From positions 1 to 64,000 of the forward strand of contig NZ_JBBMER010000001.1 of the NCBI RefSeq assembly GCF_040096455.1: a stretch of DNA of 64,000 nt. Direction: 5' to 3'. A program made the translations under genes and the position numbers. The stretch comes from Lachnospira rogosae (GTDB lineage: Bacteria; Bacillota; Clostridia; Lachnospirales; Lachnospiraceae). The first letter of the stretch is position 1. Each line of letters opens with the position of its first letter. Shown here piece by piece: positions 55,324 to 62,875 of this stretch. The notes below the pieces were generated by a model. The model was not told where the DNA came from. It did not search any database and saw nothing but the letters and a program-made list of their open reading frames with translations.

Positions 55324-55352
55324 TTGACATTTATTTGTAGTTGTTATACTAT
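55324..55352 (+). promoter_or_regulatory. Promoter of the short tracrRNA
   Basis: TTGACA (55324-55329) and TACTAT (55347-55352) are 17 bp apart; TATACT at 55345 and TATAAT at 55350 are alternative -10 registers. The predicted start near 55359 is at the beginning of the anti-repeat. Confidence 0.65.
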
Positions 55353-55358
55353 AATAAT

Positions 55359-55478
55359 GTTATTACCATTCAAAATAACATAGCAGGTTAAAATAAATTT
55401 TTAAACTAAATGATTACAGTTGCGTATGGCAACTAAACTAAGAAGTCTGAAAAGTAACATTTTTGGACTTTTTTTTTA
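55359..55478 (+). ncRNA. tracrRNA (short form)
   Basis: The anti-repeat TTACCATTCAAAATAACATA pairs without mismatch with the inner 20 nt of the array repeat. A bulge (GCAGG against GGAG) and the lower stem UUAAAAU/GUUUUA follow, the standard type II-A layout. Downstream is a hairpin AGTTGC-GTATG-GCAACT (about 55419-55435). A terminator AAGTC..AAAA / TTTT..GACTT (55443-55470) ends in a run of nine T. It lies upstream of cas9 on the same strand. Confidence 0.88.
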
Positions 55479-55479
55479 T

Positions 55480-55709
55480 CTGCAAATAAAAATAAAAATA
55501 ATGTTGTTGTATATGGATTGAAATATTGAATATATGATATAAAAGGAGTATCATTACAATTGATAAACAGATAATGGTTAAGGATAAATATTGTAATTAT
55601 GATGTTACATACAAAATATTTAGCAAAACTAATATGTAAACTCTAAATGAGTAAATACAGAAAATGAGGAAAATAAAAAGTAATATAATAATACAGGAGG
55701 AAAGAAATT
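55480..55709 (+). promoter_or_regulatory. cas9 promoter region with guide match
   Basis: A likely promoter is TTGTAT (55507-55512) with TATATG (55531-55536), 18 bp apart. The 12-nt match to the tracr-L guide (55502-55513, then TGG) overlaps this -35. AAAAGGAG (55541-55548) and a 21-codon frame from ATG 55574 to TAA 55639 are present, but the spacing between them is too long for a convincing leader peptide. The cas9 ribosome site is AGGAGGAAAG (55696 onward). Confidence 0.5.
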
Positions 55710-58700
55710 ATGTATAACATAGGGTTAGATATAGGAACTGGTTCTGTCGGCTGGTGTTTAACAGATGAGAATGGGTATTTGCTAAAAGTAAATAGGAAAG
55801 GTAATAATGGCAACACATATAGAAATAGTGCTTGGGGAGTAAGATTGTTTGAGTCGGCAGATACAGCGGCTGATTGCAGGATTAAAAGAAGTACAAGAAG
55901 ACGTTATAATAGAAGACGGACGAGAATTATAGAATTAAGAAAGATAATGTCAGATATGATAATGCCGATTGATCCGAATTTCTATGCAAGGTTAGATGAG
56001 GCATTTTTGTGGAATGAAGATAAAAGTGATAAAGCTAAAGCACCATTTTTATTATTTAATGATAAGGAATATAACGATAAAAAATATTATGAAGATTTCA
56101 AAACTATATATCATTTAAGAAAATATTTGATAAACACCACTAATAAGGTTGATGCAAGGCTAATATATCTTGCATTGCATCATATGATGAAATATAGAGG
56201 ACATTTTCTGTATGAAGGACAGACATTCGAATCAATAGATAATGTAGAAGATGTATTTGTTGAGTTGAATAATCTGGTTAATGCATATATAAAAGAATGT
56301 GAAGATAAAGACGGCAATGAATATAATGATGTATATAGAGAAATAAAAAAGTGTCTGGCTGATAATGAGATAAAAAATAAAGATAAAAAAGAACTTATAG
56401 CAGCTATGTTTATGAGGGCAGACTACAGTAAAAAGTATTCTAAAGAAGTTGCAGTGGCAATTCTGGGCTATGAGTTTAATGTTGGAATTATAGTAGGTGA
56501 AAATGAATTAACAGGTGAAGATAATAAACCACTTAAAACTAAGTTTTCAGATGCCAATTATGAAGAGCAGGAAGAAAATATAAGCTCTGTACTTGGTGAA
56601 AAGTATTCTATAATTGAAGCTCTTAAAAAGATATATTCATGGAAGGTGCTTCATGGCATATTAGGTGACAATACATATATCTCATCAGCAATGGTTGCTA
56701 AATATAATATACATAAACAGCAGTTGTCAGAATTAAAGCAATTATTTCATAAATATGCAAGTCAGGACGAATATAGTGATTTCTTTCATAAAGAAAAGGA
56801 TAAAAGCGGCAATTATATTGTGAATTATGCTAATTATATTAAAGGAATAAAGAGACTAACTAATAAAGATAATAAGAATTATAGTGCAAAGCAACAGCTA
56901 TATATAAGCATAAGGAAAATATTAGATGATAGGGCTTTAAAAGATGAAACTTATCAGAAAATATTAAAAGAGATGGAAGAAGAGACATTTCTTGAAAAAA
57001 TAAATAATGTTGATAACTCAGCAATACCATATCAGTTAAATTTAATGGAAATGGATAAGATATTAACACAACAGGGAGTATATTATAAAGAATTAAAGGA
57101 TAATAAAGAACAGTTACTTAAAATGCTCACATCCAAAATTCCTTATTATGTAGGGCCACTTAATAATCATAATAAAGGCAACCGTAATTTTGCGTGGATG
57201 ACTAGAAAAACTGGAAAAGAAAGTGAAAAGCTGTATCCCTGGAATGTCAAGGGAGTTGTTGATATAGATGTTACAGCAGAAGATTTTATTACGAGAATGA
57301 CTAATTATTGTACATATCTTCCTAATGAGAAAGTGCTTCCAAAAGAGTCGTTGTTATATCAGAAATATATGTTATTAGAGGAATTATCGCAGATAAAAAT
57401 AGATGACAATAAGCTTAGTAAAGAAGACAGAAAAGCTATAATAAATGATTTATTTATTGGTGAAAGAAGGGCTAAAGTAAGCGATAAAAATTTTAAAGAG
57501 TATCTTAATAAAATTAATTATGTCAAGATTAATGACAAAGGATATGATGTTACAGGATATCAGAGTGATGATGGATTCGCTTGTGCATTAAGCAGTTATA
57601 ATAAGTTCAGACGTGTATTAGGATATGTAGATGAACGAAATGAAAAGATGATAGAAGATATAATATACTGGCTTACCGTATTTGAGGATAAAGATATAGT
57701 TAAAAGAAAGATAAATAAACAATATCCGGATAGATTGACAGATGAACAATTGAAGAAAATATTAAAACTCAAGTTCAAAGGCTGGGGCAGATTTTCGAGA
57801 AAATTTCTTGCAGGTATAAAAGGTGATATGGGAACAACTATCATAGATATGCTAGAAGATGCAGATGATAGATTTTTATATTGTAATTATTGTCCTAATT
57901 TGATGCAGATTATTAATAAAGATGAGAAGATAAAGCAGATAATAGATGATAACCGACCAAGATATGATGGAACAGAAGATTTGTTAGATGTTATACAGGA
58001 TATGCATACATCACCAGCTAACAGGCGTGGTATATGGCAGACAATGAAGGCAATCGAAGAGATAATTGAATATATGGGTGAAAAACCACAGCAGATATAT
58101 ATTGAATTTGCAAGGGAAGATGACCCTAAGGCTAAGAATAAAAGAGCTGACTCAAGAAAAAGAGCTATTGATAAGGCACTTAAGAAATTAAAAGAGGATG
58201 TGGTTGATGAGTATAATGAAAAAGTATATAAGGAATTAAAACAATATGAGAAACGTTTAGATGAAGAAAAGGTGTATCTTTACTTTATGCAGAATGGGAA
58301 ATCTTTGTATACAGGTAAAGAGTTAAATCTTAATGAGCCAGAAAATCTTGAGATAGACCATATAATTCCATATTCATTATCTGATGATGATAGTCTGGAT
58401 AATAAGGCATTGGTATTAAAGAAAGAAAATCAGAATAAAGGCAATAAGATAGTAAAAGAAGCATTTACACAATCATTTTCTGATAGTGAGATGATGGATT
58501 ACTGGAAGAACCTGAAAAAAGCTGGATTAATATCAGAAAAGAAATATAATAATCTTCAGAAAAATAATGTTGATGACATACTTACGAAAGGATTTATTAA
58601 CCGACAGCTTGTCGAAACAAGGCAGATCGTAAAGTCAGTAGCCAATCTTATACTCGATTATTATAATGAACAGATTGACGTAATAGAAGTAAAGGCTAGT

Positions 58701-59984
58701 CTAAGCACAAGTGTCAGGAAAATGCTTACATATGAGAAAAAAGATAATAATGGATTCTGGATAGAAAATAAAGATAATTGTATGTTTTATAAAAACAGGG
58801 ATATGAATGATTATCATCACGCACACGATGCATATCTTGCTAATATCATAGGATTGTATATACAGAAGAATTATCCACGTTTGCAGAAAGAGCTTAATTA
58901 TTCCCAGTATAGAAGAATATGGCGTAAATATTATGAAAATACAAAGAACAATAATGGAGTAAACTGGTTTGCAACGCTTGGTAAATTCAGCAGTAATAAT
59001 GAGGAAGCAGACTGGTATGGTCAAGATATTATAGCCTATATGAGAAAAATATTCTGTTATAGAGATGTTCTTATATCTAAAAAGGTAGAAGAAAATACGG
59101 GAGCATTTTATAGTGAAACTAAATATCCAAGAGAGGATAAAGCAGGCAGCAAGCTTGTACCTTTAAAACAGGGCAATAATATGCGTGGTGCCAATAATCT
59201 TAAAGAACTTGATACAAGAAAGTATGGAGGATATAAAGGTGGTGAAAAAGCTTATTTTGTACTTGTAAAATATTGTATCGAAAAGGCACTGAAGAAGAGT
59301 GTTAAAAAAGAGTATCATATGGAATTCGTTGAAATACCTGTATATATTGCAAGAGGTATTAAAAACAATGATATTAATCTTTATGATTATGTGTGTGACA
59401 TTTTAAATGAAGCTAATAAAAATAGTGTTGCAGATGTTGAAATATTACGAAATAAAGTTCCTAAATATCAGATGATAATAGGAGAAAATGGAGAGGAATA
59501 TTATCTTGTTAGTGCAACAGAGGTGATTAATTCAAAACAATTTGTGCTTGGCGGAGCTAATCAGCAATATAACAGACTGTTGAATTATATTAAATATGGT
59601 AAAAATGATAAATGGCAGTATATTCAGACAGAGTTATTAGATGAGCAGTTGATAGGACTATATAATTTGCTTATAGCTAAAATTAAAGATGAATACAAAG
59701 GCTTTTCTAAAGAAGCGGTTAGGATACAGGAAAATAATTCATTCGATAAACTTGATGTAAAGGATAAGAAAGAATTTATAGCAGAGATGATTAAGCTTGT
59801 TCAGCCAGACTCCGACTATCCATATTTAGGAAAGTATGCAACAGGATTGTCCAATAGAATGGGCCGAAAGACTGGAGAAAAAGTTGGTAAAAAGATTACG
59901 CTTGTAGATAAGTCAGTTACGGGTTTATACGAGAGGAGAACAACATTTGAGCTGGAGGACGATAGTAGTACAAAGTCATGTTAA
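55710..59984 (+). CDS. cas9: CRISPR-associated endonuclease Cas9 (type II-A)
   Basis: This 1424-residue RNA-guided DNA nuclease appears complete. RuvC-I begins at once (NIGLDIGTGSVGW, catalytic Asp7), followed by the arginine-rich bridge helix (RIKRSTRRRYNRRRTRI). RuvC-II carries Glu799 (IYIEFARED). The HNH domain has EIDHIIPYSLSDDDSLDNK with Asp883 and His884, and RuvC-III has HHAHDAYLAN with His1037 and Asp1040. These match Asp10, Glu762, Asp839/His840 and His983/Asp986 of the S. pyogenes enzyme. The C-terminal PAM-interacting part begins at about 1150. csn2 and locus order place it in II-A. Its stop lies 35 bases inside the cas1 frame. Confidence 0.97.
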   Translation: MYNIGLDIGTGSVGWCLTDENGYLLKVNRKGNNGNTYRNSAWGVRLFESADTAADCRIKRSTRRRYNRRRTRIIELRKIMSDMIMPIDPNFYARLDEAFLWNEDKSDKAKAPFLLFNDKEYNDKKYYEDFKTIYHLRKYLINTTNKVDARLIYLALHHMMKYRGHFLYEGQTFESIDNVEDVFVELNNLVNAYIKECEDKDGNEYNDVYREIKKCLADNEIKNKDKKELIAAMFMRADYSKKYSKEVAVAILGYEFNVGIIVGENELTGEDNKPLKTKFSDANYEEQEENISSVLGEKYSIIEALKKIYSWKVLHGILGDNTYISSAMVAKYNIHKQQLSELKQLFHKYASQDEYSDFFHKEKDKSGNYIVNYANYIKGIKRLTNKDNKNYSAKQQLYISIRKILDDRALKDETYQKILKEMEEETFLEKINNVDNSAIPYQLNLMEMDKILTQQGVYYKELKDNKEQLLKMLTSKIPYYVGPLNNHNKGNRNFAWMTRKTGKESEKLYPWNVKGVVDIDVTAEDFITRMTNYCTYLPNEKVLPKESLLYQKYMLLEELSQIKIDDNKLSKEDRKAIINDLFIGERRAKVSDKNFKEYLNKINYVKINDKGYDVTGYQSDDGFACALSSYNKFRRVLGYVDERNEKMIEDIIYWLTVFEDKDIVKRKINKQYPDRLTDEQLKKILKLKFKGWGRFSRKFLAGIKGDMGTTIIDMLEDADDRFLYCNYCPNLMQIINKDEKIKQIIDDNRPRYDGTEDLLDVIQDMHTSPANRRGIWQTMKAIEEIIEYMGEKPQQIYIEFAREDDPKAKNKRADSRKRAIDKALKKLKEDVVDEYNEKVYKELKQYEKRLDEEKVYLYFMQNGKSLYTGKELNLNEPENLEIDHIIPYSLSDDDSLDNKALVLKKENQNKGNKIVKEAFTQSFSDSEMMDYWKNLKKAGLISEKKYNNLQKNNVDDILTKGFINRQLVETRQIVKSVANLILDYYNEQIDVIEVKASLSTSVRKMLTYEKKDNNGFWIENKDNCMFYKNRDMNDYHHAHDAYLANIIGLYIQKNYPRLQKELNYSQYRRIWRKYYENTKNNNGVNWFATLGKFSSNNEEADWYGQDIIAYMRKIFCYRDVLISKKVEENTGAFYSETKYPREDKAGSKLVPLKQGNNMRGANNLKELDTRKYGGYKGGEKAYFVLVKYCIEKALKKSVKKEYHMEFVEIPVYIARGIKNNDINLYDYVCDILNEANKNSVADVEILRNKVPKYQMIIGENGEEYYLVSATEVINSKQFVLGGANQQYNRLLNYIKYGKNDKWQYIQTELLDEQLIGLYNLLIAKIKDEYKGFSKEAVRIQENNSFDKLDVKDKKEFIAEMIKLVQPDSDYPYLGKYATGLSNRMGRKTGEKVGKKITLVDKSVTGLYERRTTFELEDDSSTKSC

Positions 59985-60602
59985 ATTAAGTTATAAGAAT
60001 GGTTATATGATATCAAGAGGTGAAGATGTCAGGATGGTACACCTGAGTGAAATTAATACTGTTATAATTGATTCTACTCAGGTATCATTGACATCATATC
60101 TTCTATGTGAGCTGGTTAAAAGAAAAATAAAAGTTATATTCTGTGATGAAAAAAGAAATCCATGCAGTGAATTAATGTCATATTATGGAGCTTATAACTC
60201 TAGTAAAAAAATACGTAAGCAGATTCAATGGGATATGGAGTATGCCAAGGAAATATGGACATATATTGTGAAACAGAAAATATTAAATCAGGCAGAAATG
60301 CTTTCTAAATATGGATTTGAAGCTAATATTAAATTAATGAAGTATGCAGAAGAAATAGAGCCATTTGATATGACAAACAGGGAAGCACACGCAGCTAAAG
60401 TGTATTTTAATAGTCTGTTTGGCAAAGAATTTTCAAGAGATGATGTCAATTCAATTAATGCGGCACTAAATTATGGTTATGGAATTCTATTATCAAATTT
60501 TAATAAAGAGTTACAAATGCTATTCAGATATATCTTGACAAAATGTTTAATGCGATAGAACAGAAAAGTTTTATTGCATCAATGATATATCAATTTGAAT
60601 GA
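59947..60602 (+). pseudogene. cas1: cas1 with internal out-of-frame deletion
   Basis: Cas1 integrase starts at TTG 59947 (AGGAGA upstream) and runs normally for 188 residues, including SWRTIVVQSHVKLSYKN, VIFCDEKRNP, the first catalytic residue Glu146 (NREAHAAKVYFNSLFG) and YGYGILLSNFNKE. It then becomes an unrelated tail and stops at 60558 (203 aa; the family has about 290). From about 60519 the next frame reads TNAIQIYLDKMFNAIEQ and ends at TGA 60602, which is the normal Cas1 C-terminus (compare TNII...VKALN in S. pyogenes). About 70-75 codons are missing, including the region with the catalytic His and second acidic residue. The product should not integrate spacers. Confidence 0.88.
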
Positions 60603-60613
60603 TTAGTAGATTT

Positions 60614-60919
60614 ATGAGAGTAATGGTGTTTTTTGATTTGCCCACAATAATAGATAAAAACAGACACGACTATAGAAAATTCCGGCAGTTTCTTGTTCAG
60701 GAAGGATTTATTATGATGCAGGAATCTGTGTATACAAAGCTTGTTCTAAACGGAACTATGGTTAATCTTATGAAGAATAAGATAAGAAAGAATAAACCAC
60801 AGGAAGGTTTGGTAGAAATGCTTGTTATAACTGAAAAGCAGTTTAGTGGAATTGAATATGTGTCAGGTGGTGAACAGGAAAATATTGTTGATGGAGAGGA
60901 AAGGCTGATTATTATATGA
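60614..60919 (+). CDS. cas2: CRISPR-associated protein Cas2
   Basis: This ferredoxin-like protein of about 101 residues has MRVMVFFDLPT (conserved Asp near the N-terminus), YRKFRQFLVQEGFIMMQESVY and MLVITEKQF, the type II-A Cas2 pattern. ATG 60614 gives the family N-terminus; ATG 60599 is an in-frame alternative that overlaps the ancestral cas1 stop. Cas2 forms the integration complex with Cas1; here its partner is broken. It overlaps csn2 by four bases. Confidence 0.92.
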   Translation: MRVMVFFDLPTIIDKNRHDYRKFRQFLVQEGFIMMQESVYTKLVLNGTMVNLMKNKIRKNKPQEGLVEMLVITEKQFSGIEYVSGGEQENIVDGEERLIII

Positions 60920-61614
60920 TAATGAAGATATTTTCGCTGGAAAATGATATAATATTTAAAGAAGAATATATTAATGTACTTCAAATTCAGGATAAAAAAT
61001 TATTTACTAATGTCATAAACAGTCTTAATGATAATATCAACAATATTGAGGATACTAAAGAACGAATAATTATATTAGATAATGACATAGAGATTAAGAT
61101 TGAAAAAGAAGTGCTGATGATTATTGATGTATTTAATATTGATTTTAATCAAAAGAAAATACAGAGTGCTTTGTATAATAAAATAGAAAAAATATACAAG
61201 CAGGAATTTGAAAGGATGTCAGAGTTCCAGACCATTTTTCAAAAATTACAGCTAAATGTATTAGATGTATTCAATGAATTTCCGTTTGAATTCAATTATA
61301 AGGAAAGTATCGGGATACAAGAGTATTTGAAATTATTAGGGCTTAAGATATCAAATAATAAAGGGAAAATAATAGATACGGTATTTTCATTGATAGATGT
61401 TGTTGAATATCTTTCTGTCGCTAAATTATTAGTATTTGTTAATCTAAAATTATATCCGAGTGATGATGAATTAAATGAGATATACAAATATGCTATGTAC
61501 AAAAAGGTTAATAAACTGCTTATAGAAACAGGCGAAGAAAAAGAACCGCTTGAAAATGAAAAAATATTGTATATTGATAGTGATTATGATGAAATTGTGT
61601 TGTATAATAAATAA
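60916..61614 (+). CDS. csn2: CRISPR-associated protein Csn2
   Basis: This 232-residue type II-A marker protein forms a DNA-end-binding ring used in spacer capture. Features of the family are MKIFSLENDIIFKEEYINVLQIQD at the start (seen as MKIFSLENDI), IILDNDIEIKIEKEVLMI, a central all-helical part (FQKLQLNVLDVFNEFPFEFNY) and the C-terminal VEYLSVAKLLVFVNLKLY strand segment. ATG 60916 overlaps the cas2 stop (ATGA). The length places it with the standard Csn2 group. It ends 57 bases before the first repeat. Confidence 0.9.
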   Translation: MIMKIFSLENDIIFKEEYINVLQIQDKKLFTNVINSLNDNINNIEDTKERIIILDNDIEIKIEKEVLMIIDVFNIDFNQKKIQSALYNKIEKIYKQEFERMSEFQTIFQKLQLNVLDVFNEFPFEFNYKESIGIQEYLKLLGLKISNNKGKIIDTVFSLIDVVEYLSVAKLLVFVNLKLYPSDDELNEIYKYAMYKKVNKLLIETGEEKEPLENEKILYIDSDYDEIVLYNK

Positions 61615-61671
61615 AAATGTTACTATTCAAAATACGGGTGTGTCGCTAGCACCTGAAAAACTCTATTTGAT
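61615..61671 (+). promoter_or_regulatory. CRISPR leader with an anti-repeat-like segment
   Basis: This short leader lies between csn2 and repeat 1. Its last bases, CTATTTGAT, match the leader-anchoring type (ATTTGAG-like) at which II-A integrases insert new spacers. At its start, TGTTACTATTCAAAATA (61618-61634) is the reverse complement of the repeat with 16 of 17 matches. GGTG/CACC (about 61637-61653) can form a small hairpin. No clear promoter is visible, so the array may be read from the cas operon. Confidence 0.65.
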
Positions 61672-62495
61672 GTTTTAGGAGTATGTTATTTTGAATGGTA
61701 ACAAAACAGGGAGACGGAAAACCTTGTAATAACAATAGTTTTAGGAGTATGTTATTTTGAATGGTAACAAAACGTTAGACATCAACTCATCAATTCAGAA
61801 GAAGTTTTAGGAGTATGTTATTTTGAATGGTAACAAAACTTACTGATGCCGCTGCCACGCCGCCGATCGGTTTTAGGAGTATGTTATTTTGAATGGTAAC
61901 AAAACCTTCCTTGCGTCGTTTAGTGCGCGTATGCCGTTTTAGGAGTATGTTATTTTGAATGGTAACAAAACCATAAGCAAGTCTTTGTATGGCTTACATA
62001 TGTTTTAGGAGTATGTTATTTTGAATGGTAACAAAACAATGAGAAACTGGCAGTCGCACATTGCTTAGTTTTAGAAGTATGTTATTTTGAATGGTAACAA
62101 AACTAATAGATGACTATGATAATATAGCAGCTAGTTTTAGAAGTATGTTATTTTGAATGGTAACAAAACGTGAGGTATGAAAATGGCTTGTGAATATTGG
62201 TTTTAGAAGTATGTTATTTTGAATGGTAACAAAACGCGTATCTTGCCAATGTATAACAGAGGATAGTTTTAGAAGTATGTTATTTTGAATGGTAACAAAA
62301 CCCTTGTCATAATTCACACCTAAGAGAAAGGTTTTAGGAGTGTGTTATTTTGAATGGTAACAAAACTATGCAGTCTGTCATACATAACGAGATGAAGTTT
62401 TAGGAGTGTGTTATTTTGAATGGTAACAAAACATTATAACCTGCTTGGAAATACAGCAGTAAGTTTTAGGAGTATGTTATTTTGAATGGTAAAAA
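61672..62495 (+). CRISPR. Type II-A CRISPR array, 13 repeats and 12 spacers
   Basis: The 36-nt repeat starts GTTTTAGGAGTATG and ends GAATGGTAACAAAAC, at 61672, 61738, 61804, 61870, 61936, 62002, 62068, 62134, 62200, 62266, 62331, 62397 and 62463. Spacers are 30 nt, except one of 29 nt at 62302-62330. The final repeat loses its match after GGTAA (about 62492), which marks the leader-distal end and agrees with a leader on the cas side. Repeats 1-6 are identical, 7-10 have AGAAG in place of AGGAG, and 11-12 have GTGTG in place of GTATG. Spacers look unrelated to each other; I found no long match of a spacer within the window. Confidence 0.98.
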
Positions 62496-62528
62496 GCAAT
62501 TGTTTTATAAATGTAGGGGAGTGGTTGT

Positions 62529-62711
62529 ATGATACAGGAAGAGGCGATTATATTAGCAAGACAAGCAGAAAGAGAAATGATGCAAAACAGGGAAATTAAA
62601 GTTAGATGTCCCAAATGTGGAACAATGCCTAGAATTACAAATACACTTAGAGGTGAGAGGTTTGTTGTAAGCTGCGACTGCGGATATATTTATAACTGTG
62701 AGATTTATTAA
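62529..62711 (+). CDS. Small zinc-ribbon protein
   Basis: This 60-residue protein has an N-terminal helix (EEAIILARQAEREMMQ) and a C-terminal zinc ribbon CPKCG...CDCGY (four Cys at about residues 36, 39, 52 and 54). GGGGAG lies before ATG 62529. The function is not recognised; similar tiny ribbons bind nucleic acid or act as protein adaptors. It lies just past the array, starting about 35 bases after its end. Transcription from the array could reach it, as no terminator is seen between. Confidence 0.6.
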   Translation: MIQEEAIILARQAEREMMQNREIKVRCPKCGTMPRITNTLRGERFVVSCDCGYIYNCEIY

Positions 62712-62875
62712 TCATAGTTACAGATAAGAGTATGGAATATAAGTAAATAAGTTTATATAATTTTTCTAATTAATTCCGCTTTTATTAATGGTAATTCCCG
62801 ATAAATGTGATAAACTAATATCATTAATGGAATTGTATTGTGATTTATAGACAATCTGAGAGTGTTGGAGGAATT

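Larger units (their letters stand above)
55279..55478 (+). ncRNA. Candidate long-form tracrRNA (natural single-guide RNA)
   Basis: The segment has the parts of a single guide in order. A guide-like stretch (about 55279-55298) comes first. A degenerate repeat arm starts GTTTTAGGCTTATG (55299-55312; the array repeat starts GTTTTAGGAGTATG) and runs to about 55323. A loop containing the short-form promoter follows, and then the anti-repeat and tracr tail. The arm can pair with the anti-repeat: UUUUA/UAAAA, UAUG/CAUA, AU/AU and UGAGUG/CAUUCA, with internal loops. The last 12 nt of the guide, TGTTGTTGTATA (55287-55298), occur again at 55502-55513 in front of cas9, followed by TGG. In S. pyogenes such a tracr-L directs Cas9 to repress its own operon. 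Confidence 0.55.

Noticed and set aside
55574..55639. 21-codon leader peptide before cas9
   Set aside because: The nearest SD-like sequence is about 25 bases upstream, too far to support translation.
60559..60598. Cas1 as simply a shorter family member
   Set aside because: The normal C-terminus is still readable in the next frame, so it is a deletion derivative and not a natural short form.
61618..61671. A second tracrRNA at the array leader
   Set aside because: It has the anti-repeat match only; the lower stem and the downstream hairpins with a terminator are absent.
62236..62265. Spacer 9 matching lepA in this window
   Set aside because: Only about 14 nt (CTTGCCAATGTATA) match; the rest differs, so this looks like chance.
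62114..62317. 67-codon minus-strand frame with a repeated peptide
   Set aside because: It lies inside the CRISPR array; the peptide repeat is only the translated CRISPR repeat.
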